Below are positions 1 to 11,915 of a stretch of DNA of 64,000 nt, piece after piece (positions within the stretch are counted from its first letter, which is position 1; each line of letters starts with the position of its first letter). A program made the position numbers and the translations under genes. The notes under the pieces are model-generated. The model saw nothing but the letters and a program-made list of their open reading frames with translations, searched no databases and was not told where the DNA came from. The DNA comes from Glossina fuscipes. Lineage: Eukaryota; Arthropoda; Insecta; Diptera; Glossinidae. The DNA lies in NCBI RefSeq assembly GCF_014805625.2, contig NW_023998471.1, forward strand, positions 118,835 through 182,834, read 5' to 3'.

Positions 1-448
1 GTCAAGTTGGAATTCCCAAAGCGATAAGTTAAAGCCTCTTTCACTTTAGCCCTCTAACTATCTTTACAGCAGATTATTTCTCATGAAGCTTTCAATTATC
101 GCTCCCGGAAGCTTAAGTAATCATAAAAAAGGCTAATCGTGTCTAATAAAATAACAACAGCAACAGTTTCAAGGTTAGCAAGAGATAATATTACATAGTA
201 TCAGAAGTCATTGAGGATTGAAATAAAGCGATTGCCATGCCTTTAAGGCATAAGTCAATGATACATACATGAGCAAGAAATTATGGGAAAGTGAAATAAA
301 AACGTTTAAGTACGTTTTTAAGGGCTTAAACCCTTGGTATCAAGTACCAAGATTTCCTTTACTATAAGAAGACTTCTTAAGATTAAGATCAGAGGTCTTT
401 ACTTCTTTCAGGTTAACAAACGTAAGATTTTCTTTTCTTTTTATTTAG

Positions 449-1093
449 GTAGAAAAGCCATACTTTATCTCACATCTGCGCCGGAATTGAATATCTCACG
501 CGAGTCGTTTGTATTGAAAGAGCACAATAAAGCCGTGACTTTTGACGATCAGAAAGCTAAAGGCTATGGACGTTTGAATATTATTTTCAAAAGTGGGTGA
601 TGAAAAATTATTTTTACGCTTCAATTTTACTTTGAAACGCGGAACATGGTATATGAAGGCAGTAGAGGTAGAGCATCGTGACTATAAGGATGTTTTGCGT
701 TTAAAAGGCGGCGATTATAATATACCCTCTGCACCAGTAGGATTTTCTTATAGATGTTCATCGCGAAGTCTAGTATTTACCAATGGTACCGACATCTTAG
801 TGTTAAAAGACTATCAGGCATGTTATAATAACAATATGTAATGGGTGATTAGTTTTAATTAATTATTTTTTTTTTTTTTATAGGTTCAGCCTTGGCTTAA
901 TGGTTTGAATAAATTTGGCGATGTCTACGATTGTGTAGGCTTTACTACTGCTCCTATTTGGGCTGGAATCGTAGTAACTATTCTGTTATGTACTATTTTA
1001 ACTGTTGGACTTTTGGCTATATTGGACATTAAGACACCGAATCGTTTCGAAAGTTCGCGTAGTAAACAATTAACATTTGCCGTACAAGACTAA
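449..1093 (+). CDS. ATP6AP1: V-ATPase accessory subunit Ac45 (ATP6AP1 family), 3' part, with apparent frameshift
   Basis: C-terminal half of the Ac45/S1 accessory subunit of the vacuolar proton pump, a type I membrane protein that helps assemble and sort the V-ATPase. Seen exons: from 449 (acceptor tttatttag) to 817, and 884-1091 plus the rest of the stop at 1093. The luminal part contains LNISRESFVLKEHN, GTWYMKAVEVEH and SAPVGFSYRCSS. The last exon reads VQPWLNGLNKFGDVYDCVGF, the family signature, then one membrane span (about 20 residues after FTTAPIWAG) and a short cytosolic tail ending TFAVQD. Upstream exons lie left of the window. Two oddities: the frame changes near 588-597 without an intron, and the 66-bp intron 818-883 starts with GC (CAG|GCATGT) and ends tatag. 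AATAAA lies at 1300-1305. In Drosophila two paralogues exist (VhaAC45 and VhaAC45RP); I cannot decide between them from this fragment. The family is sure; whether the gene is intact is not. Confidence 0.88.
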
Positions 1094-2260
1094 TCGCTAA
1101 TTGGTTAATGTTCCAATTAATTATGTACGGATATATGATACCGCAGATACTCTTAGTACAGGCAATATTAATATTATTGTTCAGTATTGTCTATGTAGCT
1201 TCAGTTTTGTATTATTATATTTTATTATTTTACGATGACTAAAACTCTTATTAATGCCACTTGTTGTTGTTATTATAATTTATTTATATAGATTAAAAAA
1301 ATAAATTCTCCGACTAAAGCGAAAACGGGATAAAACCAGATGTTTAGGAATAACAGGCGTCTGTTTAAGCGCTTAGTTTAGCTTTTAATCTATCCTTAAA
1401 ATTAATTATTTCGCATGTGATCTTAAGAATTAAAGGACTGACCTTTGTTAGATAGTCAGAAAACATGTCCGTTTTTTTTTTTTTTTTTTTTGAGTTTCCG
1501 TGTCTAGTGGTGCTGCAAATATTAAACCAAGACGATGGCGAATATTTATAATGGATGTGTGACGAAGTTCTGTGTATTGAAACTGATTCTACTCCAAAAA
1601 CGTATCTAATGCGTTCAGTTTTTACGAAAGTTCGGCTATGCATACATTAGACGCATACATTAGGCATTAGTGCAGAGTATTGCTGAAAAGCTGTGGTTCA
1701 CTTATTTGGGCCACAATTTTAATTCAAACGCTAACTCATACTATCGCAGACTATTGCAGCAGCAAATTATTCCTTTTCTGAGATGTAAGCATAGCTCCAC
1801 TAGGCTTTAAAATCTTACCGAGCGACAATTTTGTTGTCTTATTACTGCATTTATGTGTAATATTTTTCCAAATTGTAATTAATATAATTTTTACGCCCAC
1901 TAAATTAGAATTAGAAAGTCATCCTTCAGTTTGAATATTTAAGTGGATAATACAATACACTAAATGGGTCAATAAATTCTGTGTTGAAATTGATGGCTTC
2001 ATTTCTTACGGAATTTTAGGTACGCATAGTTTAGACGTTGGTTCTTTATGGGATAATTTTCAATTGTTTACCACTTGTTATTCAGTATATATATATATCA
2101 GTGCAGAGGGATTGAATTCAACAAGCAGCCGTTAAGGCGTTATATGGCTTTCCCTTTTAAATTGGAAGAAATTGCAGACGAAGCTATGAAAATGATTAAG
2201 TTGGCTTGGGGTAAAAATGCAGTAAGATATGGAACAGTCGGTAAGTGATAAGCGAGATTT
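1094..2260. other. Intergenic DNA after the Ac45 gene
   Basis: Holds the 3' UTR of the Ac45-like gene (AATAAA at 1300-1305), a T-run of about 20 at 1471-1490 and a short AT dinucleotide run near 2086-2098. Short open frames here show no recognisable protein similarity. Nothing else supported. Confidence 0.6.
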
Positions 2261-2264
2261 CGTG

Positions 2265-2755
2265 CAAAAAATTTTAAGCTCAAGCATAATGAATGCTTTG
2301 GAGCTTCATTTAATAGGATAGGATGCTGCAAACAACTAAAACCTCACCAAACTGTTCTGTGCATCTAAATGATGTGAGTCGCGAATAACCAAAAGAAGTG
2401 ACGCGCTTAATGAAAGAAGGTCATTTACAAACGAAGGGAATCGAAAAATGATTTGCTCCATAATAACGATAAGTCGGTCCCGTCTGCAGCAAAAGCAACC
2501 CATAAAGTGATTTTCAAGTTGGTCTGCGAAATTCTTTCAGTTGCGCCTTGTGCTTGGAAATTACCTCCTTCTGATTACAATTTGTCCAGATCGATGCAGG
2601 CATTTTTAGCAAATAGACGATTCACAAAAGTTGACGATATGCGAAATGGTTTTCATCTCGACACCACCAAGTTTTTATCGCAAGAGTATATGTTAAGCTA
2701 TCCGATAAAAGGTAAAAGACTATAGATAGTGAAGGTGAATATTTCAATTGTTGAA
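2265..2755 (+). pseudogene. Mariner-family transposase fossil (C-terminal half)
   Basis: Decayed piece of a mariner (IS630-Tc1-mariner superfamily) DNA transposase. Reading across frames, the order of motifs matches the C-terminal catalytic half: a CCKQLK block near 2325-2338, ALNERRSFTNEGNRKMI at about 2405-2455, HNNDKSVPSAAKATHKVIFK at 2457-2520, then PPSDYNLSRSMQAFLANRRF at about 2563-2625. That last stretch corresponds to the family's 'P-S-D-Y-H-L-F-R-S-M' block with its third catalytic Asp (the D34D mark). It ends IDSEGEYFN at about 2721-2747, as mariner proteins end. At least two frame changes and in-frame stops show it is dead. I did not find the terminal inverted repeats or the N-terminal helix-turn-helix. 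The start is approximate. Confidence 0.8.
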
Positions 2756-4327
2756 GATTTGTAAGAATGCTGAAGAATATGAAGAAGTGTCAAAGAAGTG
2801 TCAAAGCTGAATTTGATCCAAAAATGCATAGAACCATTATTACCACGTTTAGTAAATATGTCGATTTTGCATTTATCGACGCCAGTTACGATTAATTTAG
2901 AAGCTGTTTGAATGGTTAGTTTTCTCTTCAACTCTTCTTGCAATACATCTCTGAAGGTCCAGTTTTTCTATGGAGACCAAACTCGCAGATGTTATTATTC
3001 AATTAACCAGCTCTTGGGAAATCCCAAGACTCTATAATGATTCGAAAGCTAAATTTGGTTGTTGTTTATTATCATTTTACTATTTTTCTGCGATTAAAAC
3101 TACAAACACCATTTCTTAATATAATCTGAATCATAAAAAATTATGATAAGATGCCAAGATGTTTTTCTTGGTTAAAAAGGTGTGTGCAAATGATAGGAGA
3201 TTGCATTGAAAAGCTCTTACTGCATGCTTATATATGCACTGTTTTCAATAATTTTACTTTCTAATGTGAGTAAGAAGCCAGGTGTAGCGAAAATATTTTC
3301 ATTGAATTGAACTGAAAAGCCTTTGAGCAATTGGTTAATAATATTTAATAGGCTTCGCATGCATAGGATAACGCATTTGCACAACATCAAGTATTCTGTA
3401 CCGGTCCGCATGAGACATCTTTATAGGTTATGCGTATATAAGTGTTACATTTAATCGTTGATTAATCTTATGATCGTTTTATCTAATAGCCGACACAGAC
3501 TTTGCAAATATTAATTCGTTGAAAAGCCTATACGTGTACGATATCTTTTCAATATTTATGTTAAGCGTTCAAAAAGTGAAACGGTTAAACCGAACGCAAA
3601 GCTAAGAATAAATAAAGAAAAAAGTCTATATAAGATTTTGGCAATAACATCTCGCACGAACATCTCCAAGGAGTTTTTCTTAAGTCAAAGAAAGTAAACA
3701 AAACAAATGGACGAACATGCTGATAATTTATAGCTGCTGTATGTGATTCCAAGGAAATTGAAATTACTTTTGGAAGCTAGCGCTGGAAATTCTGGTTACG
3801 GCCACAGCCTTAATGCCACCTAACTGACCAAATTACTTTCATTGTCGTTTCGTCGTATATATATATATATATAAAGAGAAAAAAAAAAAACGAAATTCCG
3901 TATGGGCTACTTTTTGTTTGTAAACATCGCCTTCACATAAACTTATTTATGAAACGCATGCAAGCTGCTAGCGCTGCCACTGCTTATTCATACCAGAGGC
4001 GCACAAATAAAATTTAATCATGCTCAAGTGACTAGTCTAGTGTCTACCATCTATGTCCATTAGTATGTTGTGTATGCGCAAAAAGTGAAGTTTATGTCAA
4101 CTGTGCATGTATATGGCAGCTGACATTTATTGGTATTAGTAGCGAATCTTAAGTTTAGTTTGGCAGTTATCGTTCGATAAGCGTAAAAAAAAAAATTTTT
4201 TTGTGTCTTCGTAAAACTTAAACGGCGATAAATTCGACTCATAGAGCCACACGCAGCTTTACGTTTGTTAAAATCCGGTTCACAATTTAACATTTTTCTC
4301 GTTGTTTCTTAAAAAACAAGAAAATAA

Positions 4328-4359
<32 letters not shown>

Positions 4360-4361
4360 AA
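4328..4361. repeat. (AATA)n microsatellite
   Basis: About eight uninterrupted AATA units. Confidence 0.9.
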
Positions 4362-4499
4362 GATACTTATTTCATGTTGCGAGAGCTTTGTCTTCCCGAT
4401 TTCGGTAAGAAACATGAGACTTACAAGCGATACCCTTTCGCCGAACTTGAGTTTACTTCTAGGCGAAGTCCGCCAAACTTCATGTGTTCATATATTACC

Positions 4500-4685
4500 C
4501 GCATAAGTAGGCGAGTAGGTAAGAATCGCGACTATCAAGTCAGTGTTCGCGGGTTCAGTAAAGGTACAGCATTTAGCGATTACTCGCACACTTTCTAGGC
4601 TGCAGCTATCCTATACTCCTATCTCTTTCGCCACTGCTTTCTGAACGCCACCGTGTGACAAGTGTAGAGGGCATATCGTGAAAAA
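4500..4685 (+). repeat. Dispersed repeat with tRNA-like head, copy 1
   Basis: Contains aagaatcgcgactatcaa, a possible B-box-like gcgggttcagta, and further on gaacgccaccgtgtgacaag. The same order recurs at about 8846-8985 (aagaatcgtggctatcaa ... cattcaccgtcttacac ... gcacgtgccctgag), and the tail alone at about 5146-5180. Similar spacing suggests one family, possibly a SINE. The open frame over it is incidental. Confidence 0.5.
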
Positions 4686-5599
4686 AGCCATATGACGCTA
4701 AATGTTAAAAATAATGTTCGAATCCAACCTGAGTTCGTACCACCAGAGTGTGAATAACGTAGGTTTTATTTACAAAAAAATCTAAGAGGAACTTATTTAC
4801 GGAAAGTAGAGTGTTGTAGCTTTTGCCAACTCTTCCCTTTTTTAAGTTCACAAGCATTAGTAGACGGATTAGTGGAAAGACATGACACAACTCTTGACTG
4901 CATTAGATATTCTGCTAGTAAACAGCTTGAAAACTAGTGACAAACACTGCGTTTCACTTTGCATTTCTCGTAATTGTAAGCCACACAAAAAGACGGACAT
5001 ACAGATAAATGGAGGGAAATGAAATTCAGCTCTAAATGAAACAACCAAATAAATAGAGTAGACTCTAAAAATAAATATTTTGCTAAGCATTAGTATCTGA
5101 TCACCTCCATTAATCCCCATTTCCCTACTTTTGATCATCCCATCGTTACACATGTAGAGGACATTCTCTGAGTGAGTGGTCACATTAAATAAAAAGCAAA
5201 GCGTAAATAATAAAGAAAAGAGCAAAAGGCACCTTTGCAGCCGATATAGATCCGAGGTAGTAGTGAACCATCACACCGACGCAGTTTCTTGAAATTTGGA
5301 CTACCTTAGGACTACCTCATGTCCTTCATGCTTGTATGGTCAATTCTTCCATTTTAGCATTGGAACTACGGCATCACCCACAGAATATTCGTTCAAATTT
5401 CTCTACACTTACGTGCTACAGCTTATGAGCAACGAGTAAAACATCAATTTTTTATTCCTTTTGAAAAGCAGAGGTGCTCTCAGTTTACGTGCTGGTGGAA
5501 ACGTCTCCTACCACCGATTCAACCCATTGTCAAGAGGTACTTGCGTGCAAGAACTTCCAATGTTCTTGTGCAATCTCAAAGTTGATAGCTTCATTTTTG

Positions 5600-5765
5600 A
5601 GGCCAGGCGAATGGTATTACATAGCTGGACAGACGGACGTGCTTAAAATGTTTCCGAATTTGACACCGATCAAGAATACACATATACTTTGTGGTACCTC
5701 TGATGCTTTCCTCTGGGCGTATATGAGTATATCTCTAATCCTTCGGTGATAGGCGTAAAAATATG
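5600..5765 (+). repeat. Fly interspersed repeat, family 1, copy
   Basis: Shares in order ggacagacggacgtgctta, gaatttgacaccgatcaaga, atacacatatactttgtgg and ccttcggtgataggcgtaaa with copies at 8515, 17560, 27240 (reverse) and 50330. Divergence of the copies indicates an old family. Confidence 0.7.
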
Positions 5766-7014
5766 CTTGTGGGCGTTACGTGAATGATTTTAGAGCTAAT
5801 GTAAGTTTGTTTGGCTTCCAAAAGCCAAACCGTTTCTGGCATTTATTCGTCGTGAGGCATATGCACATACTCGCTTGTGTGTGCGTAAGCATATAAAAAT
5901 AAAAGCTCTCAAGAGTCCATTACAGTTACAATGGCTACAAATATAATATACTGTTGCAAAAGTCTGTTTTGGGGGATAACCTTATTTAACATGAATGAAT
6001 GAAAGTCCAATACATTTATGTATTCGTGTATACGAATACGAATGAATGAATATCCGCTGATATTTTTGCTATTGTTGTTGAGAAGATTTTTTTCAACAAT
6101 ATTTGTTGTGCAAATACCTTTTTAAATTTATAATGAATTCGCGCACAATAGCATCCCACCGCATCGCATAGATAATAAAATGTATTTGAAATATTTTTAT
6201 GCGTATCATAAAATTTAATAATTATTCCCAACAGCTACAAAAAAAAAAAGAAAAACTAAAAAATTTCTCACATTCGAAGAAACTAAAATGAATTATTATT
6301 GCAACAAAAAAGAAGCAGAAAAACTTTCTTAACAACCATTTATGAAATGCATTTTCATAGATATGTACATAAATGAAATTCTTTCAAGTTGATTATAATA
6401 ATTGTCTTGAAAAATTACAAAACATTACAAACAATCGCACCGTTTAATTTTATTCGAAACCATAATGTACATGATTGGTTGGCTATAAGCGAGAAAGTGA
6501 AGTGAGGTGCAAAGTGCATGCGAGAAGCTTTTGATCAAGAGGAAGCGATTAAACGATTAAAATTACATTCATTTTGAAATGGTTTAGCACAACAGCAGCC
6601 ACACAATCAATTAACCTCCGCTTATAAGTTATACGCAGATGGAGTTCAGTGAAGATTCAGGAAATTTTTAAAGGAAGACTTTTCTTCTCATCACAGCGTT
6701 GCAGGTCATCACACATTAATGTATGTAGAATGTAACAATAAACATATAATGAAAAGTTCAATAATGATATGACGGAGGAAAGTTGTTTAGTTCAACAATT
6801 TCAATCGTATTAGGAAGTCCATAAAACATTCGTAATGAAAAGTACAACGAGTGTTTTATGAAATTTATGAACTATTGTGTCATAATATTATGTAATAAAA
6901 AGCTTTTCTCTCTCGCGGCAAAGCAAATTATAAGCGCGCAACAAACGTAAAAACAACCGAAAATGCTTTAACGTGACACGGTCCATCTCACAGTTATTCA
7001 AGTAAAACCATATA

Positions 7015-7230
7015 TGGCAAGTGGTTGACAAAATGTTCCGATCCGAACAATTTTTAAATAGCCTTCGTTGTTGGGCTAAAACACATCGGTGTACAAAATT
7101 TCATCAAAATATCTCAAAAAGTAGTATGGATAGGCGGACAAACAAGCTTAGATCGATTCGGAACATAAATCTCAATGGCTCGGTATACTAAAAGGTAGGT
7201 TTATCTCAAGCCCTTCCGTGTACTGCATGC
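7015..7230 (+). repeat. Fly interspersed repeat, family 2, copy
   Basis: Order: 'aaaacacatcggtgtac', 'atttcatcaaaatatctc', 'acaagcttagatcgattcgg', then 'tactaaaaggtag'. Equivalent blocks occur at 11555, 51800, 54895 and 61100. Confidence 0.65.
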
Positions 7231-8084
7231 GTTCGCATAAGCTTAATGCATGACAAGTGGTGAAGGGAAGGAAATAAAAAATAAAAAGAGAAGAAAGGGA
7301 TTTAGGAGTAATGAAAAGCCATCTTCTACTTAACGAGGTACGGTGGCAACCTTTTTTTGAACAGAGTCAATTTTCGGCGATAAGGAATATGTATGAAAAA
7401 ATGCTACTTATACGATTTCCTGTGAGGAGCGTTGCCAAAAAACTTGCTGTGAGCGTGCCAGAATAAGGTAAAGCTGTTTGTTTAACAATACCGATTTGGA
7501 AGTTGGTTGTTAAACTCCAGCTAACTATTGTCAATGGTTAAGGTTTAAATTTCTCCTTTTTTTTTTTTTTGTTATTTACACATTTAATTTACAATCTATT
7601 CGGAAAGATAGTAAATCAATGTTATGACAAGATGAGGAAAGTAGCAGAGGTTGTTGCCCTCCCATGGGAACAACGTTACTATACAGATATAATGTTTAAA
7701 TAAATCAAAGGAAACTTAGAAGATTCATTATAACAATGAAAAATCCAGTCTATGGTGGCTTTGCAATCTTTTTATCGCATTGATTTTTGCGTGAGAAAAC
7801 ATATTGCCGAAGGATATATGTGAGAGGACAACAACTAAGATTTAGGCATTTGCATACCGCAATACTCTTACGAAATATGTAGTTTCGGCAGTTTTTCGAT
7901 AAATGCAACTATGTTAAACGAAATGCAACTATGTTAGGCGAATTTATTAATTCCTTATAAACTCCTTATGCGGAATCCTGCTTCGAACTCTTTCTTGCCT
8001 TACACCATTTAAGGGACAAGGGTGTATGGAGTTAGTGCAGATTTATGCAACGCTCAGAAGGACTTCGGTTAGACCCACGATTTA

Positions 8085-8300
8085 AATTTGTCTGTCCGTC
8101 TCGTTTTTTTGTGCTCAACGTATAGGTCGTACTTTTTGATATATTTTGTTGAAATTTGGTACACTAACATGTCCATGGGTCTATGGGCGAATGCCATTGC
8201 AAATAGTTCCAATCGGACCATTTTTTCTATCATTTTTCATATAACGCTCTCTTTTCAAATATTTTGTAAACAACCGTAAAGCGGTGTGGGGCACTTAAGA
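8085..8300 (+). repeat. Fly interspersed repeat, family 3, copy
   Basis: The block gtgctcaacgtataggtcgt followed by a gatatattttgttgaaattt string has a partner at about 35040-35100 (gtgttcaacgtacaggttcc, gagatatttcgatgaaatt). Short open frames over this copy are repeat-derived. Confidence 0.5.
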
Positions 8301-8514
8301 GCCACGGGCCGTGGCCTATTTCTTTAATAACACAAAAGTGCTCGCAATACTCTTCTATAATATTCTAATCGGCTGAGTAATAAAATAGGTGAATAGCAAG
8401 TCAACGTTCGCGGGTCAAAATCTCAACCGCGGTAAGAATTTCTTTGATCATAAACATAGCGAATACTCAGTCGGTATAAAGGTACAACATTATCGGTTTA
8501 TAGCAGACATTACG

Positions 8515-8670
8515 TAGACGGACAGACGAACGATCTTCAATCGATTCAGAATTTGACGCAGATGAAGAATTTACACACTTAGTGGAGTCTCTGCAGCTCG
8601 TTTCTGAGCGTTACAAACGTTTTAACAAAATGAATATGCCCCTCATCCTTCGTCGATGTGTACAAAAATG
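8515..8670 (+). repeat. Fly interspersed repeat, family 1, copy
   Basis: The clearest copy of the family's right half: acggacagacgaacgatctt, gattcagaatttgacgcaga, cacttagtggagtctctgca, ttctgagcgttacaaacgtt, gaatatgcccctcatccttc. Its right half matches, as the reverse complement, 27240-27360. Confidence 0.75.
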
Positions 8671-8845
8671 AGTATTTGCCATGACGTTGAGCTTTTTCGT
8701 TTCCGTAAAATTAAAAATGAAATGGAACACTCGTAAAAAAGTTTTACTTGTCGTAAAGATTTGGGAGGAAGAGACGTAAGAAACAAAAGCGTTCCTTGCG
8801 AAGACAATGATTCGACATTTCGCGAACCGTTTGGTTATCTTAGCA

Positions 8846-8990
8846 GATAAGAATCGTGGCTATCAACCCAGGAACATGAAGGTATAACATTAATCGATTG
8901 GGCACACACAGACTAAACTACGGCTCTACCTCTTCTCTCAATGCTTTCTGGCATTCACCGTCTTACACATTTAGAGCACGTGCCCTGAGT
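8846..8990 (+). repeat. Dispersed repeat with tRNA-like head, copy 2
   Basis: Second member of the family described at 4500-4685, aligned by aagaatcgtggctatcaa and by tgctttctggcattcaccgt. It lacks the clear B-box-like block. Confidence 0.45.
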
Positions 8991-9706
8991 GATTGGTTTT
9001 TTTTTTTGGAAAAACTTTTTATCGAATTGTTTTCTAGTTCACGACAACAGCTCTTTTGCTTACAGCAGTTTAGGCAGACAGATGAGGATGGGGGAGAACT
9101 CTTCAATTATTTCCGTTAATATTACAGCAACTAACTGAAGTTGAAGACAATTAGACAATTTTAATTTTCAACGGCGTTACTTGTCATAAATACAAAAAAA
9201 ATTGTTGCCATTTTCATAGTTAAACGTTTATTAGCGTTCAGTTCGCTCGAAGAAGCAAAAACGAGTAAAACATAAATGTGAATAATAATGCTTTAAAAGA
9301 ACGTTACAAGTCTTCTAACTGCAAAACATAAAGTAATAATTGGTGTTTTTCTTAAACCCAAACCAAAGCAATTAGGTTTTGATACACGTGGTAACTATAA
9401 TCAATAACAGCAAACAGTTCATTGACGTTTAGCACACATCTTAAGAAAGGCTTATAAAGAGTTTTCTTTCTCTTCTTCTTTTCCTTTGTTTTATTTTATT
9501 TTCTTCTTTTTTTTTTTTTGTCTTTTTTATTACATCTCATACTTGTTGGTGATGTAGCTGCTAGTAGTGGCATCATCATCATCAAATATAAAAACAAAGT
9601 ATAGCACATAATACCTAACTGTTACAGTCAAGAAGTTGTTACACTTGATTCTGTAATAAGAATCGCGTTTGCCACAATGCACGTATATTGTTATATCCTC
9701 TACCTA

Positions 9707-9731
9707 ATATATATATATATATATATATATA
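9707..9731. repeat. (AT)n microsatellite
   Basis: Uninterrupted alternating AT dinucleotides. Confidence 0.85.
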
Positions 9732-11554
9732 CATTTACCCATATACTAAAATATATGCCTACGCATACGCATTCAGTGCTTTAAATGGTTGTTGCGCGTC
9801 ATTTTGTGAAAGTTGCTGTTAAACTTTACCCGTTTAACGTTAAACAAGAGACTGCTTGTCACAAGTTAGGCCTCTAAAGTGTGCGTCCAAGTATACCTGA
9901 ATGTACAGTAAAATCTCCCATCTCACAAGAGATTACGTTTTTTTCTTTTAGTTTTTGCTTTGCGTCTCTTTAGCTAAATATTTTAATTTTTAAAAACTTA
10001 AATTAAGAAAAAACTAAAGAAATTTTATTTTAGTCGACAACAAATGAACTCCTTTCAACTGGATACCGATGTAGCGCCAGTTAGCTCTCTTTTAACCAAA
10101 TCAATATACTTTAGATCAATCGCTACGGGTTTATAAATAATTTACTTCATTTTTTTTAATCTTTTTCGCTTCCACAAGGTCATGGTATCATAGCATAAAC
10201 ATTCCACGAATCCATGTAGATTCCGATTTTTATCCTAATGAAGACTATTATGACCTTAAGGATGTGTCCTGTAAGTCGAAAAAAAAATTTTTGAAAATTT
10301 TTTGCTTCTTCTTTCTTAAACGGGCTCATGGCTATGTGTGGCTTTTTGGCAAACATTTTGTGATTAAAATTCACAACAAGCAATAGCTGATTACGTGGTT
10401 GTGTGAGTGAAAGGAATTAATCGGATAACGGAAAAAAAAACACTTTTATTCCCTCCTTAAGGGTAAGGTTTGATTTGCCGAACGCATTTGTATAGTAACA
10501 TACGGATACTTGAGACTTTCGATGCATTTCGAAGCGAAAAGGGGAAAATTAGACATTTCCGACAGCTTAATTTAATCATTATTTATTAGTATTATTATAA
10601 AAGACTGCTTTTTCTGTGGGGTCTCAAATTGAACCTGTTCCTTCAAAGACTTGTAAATCACACAAAAATGAATATTTTCAAAATTTCGCTCGTACTCCTC
10701 AAGTTATAAGCACGTAGATAGAATTTTCTTCTTCTTTTTTTCCAAATCAAATTTGCACAAGCCGCACTGCACGTCGGCTTAAATTAACGATATCTCGATA
10801 TTTTTCAAAAAAATCGTCATGGAGACATAATAATATTTTGTACGAGTACGTGCACTCCTCATAGCAAGTACACAAAACTTTCGGGACACAAATGGTACAG
10901 CTAACTTGTCAAAAGAGGCTTAATAACTATCTTGCGTATTATAATTCAATTAGTTGCCCTTCTACTCCAAAAAAAGTTGTCCAAATTACGATTATTTGGG
11001 ACTTCTACAGTGGCCACCTCGTTATAGTGTGAGTCAGTTTATCTTCTTCCACATCTTGTGGTGCTCCCGTTAACTATTCACTTGGAAGAGCGGTCTAGAA
11101 ACTGCAGCATCGTTCGCGAAAAGAAAGCAAGTCGCGAAAGGAGGAATGTTATGTTATTTATGTGTCAGTTTCGAAGTTTCTGAATAACATACTCCACTTT
11201 ATGTAGACCTTTGAGATGCTAAAGCGTAATTAAAATCTCCTGTATGTGGAGTACAGGGCTTAGACGTACTTCTTTATAACTTCATTTTACTTCAACTTTC
11301 TACATAAATATTTTGAAGCGATGTGTCCATCAGCCCATAAGTTCCTAAGCGGAGCGAATACAATCAGGGAACAGAGGTTTTCTGAACTCGTGGCCGCATA
11401 TCATCTGCTTGAAAAGACGCCGTTAAAAAGGAGTTTATGTCTGCAGTGCATTCCGACTCTTACGTTTCAGTGTAGTTTTAAGCCGATCCTAAAAGGTTTC
11501 AATCTGCACTAATATGAAATTTAAAGGTTTTTAGATGAACATTTAAAAAAGCAA

Positions 11555-11915
11555 CAAGTGGGCCACAGCCGGCCATTAAACACCCTACACCGCCCTATAT
11601 TTACTCGCATAAGGACTTAACAAAATAAGGCTTTATAAAGGAGGTTGTCGAAAAAATGGCCCGATGTAAACTATTATATTTTCATTAACTTTATTTGCTA
11701 GGGCAAAACAAGCCAGCATATTAAATTCCATCAAAATATCGCAAATTTTAGGGCCTGTAGATTGAACTCACGAAATGACAGACAGACGGAGTGACGAGCT
11801 TAGAATCACTTAGTAAAACAATCAGTATTACAAAAGGTGATGCTCTCTTGGCATTGGACACATCCGCACAAACCTAATATACTCTTGTACCATGAGTGGT
11901 ATAAAAGGGTATCAA
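11555..11915 (+). repeat. Fly interspersed repeat, family 2, near-complete copy
   Basis: Begins gtgggccacagccggccatt with aaacaccctacaccgcccta and ends ataatatactcttgtaccatgag-like text with gtggtataaaagggtatc. Same order as 54895-55265, which shares the head, the middle ('catcaaaatatc', 'gacagacagac'), and the tail (cttgtaccac/ tgagtggtat). Confidence 0.7.

Noticed and set aside
4869..5225. Minus-strand open frame of 118 codons
   Set aside because: Overlaps the tail of a dispersed repeat near 5146-5180 and has no recognisable content.
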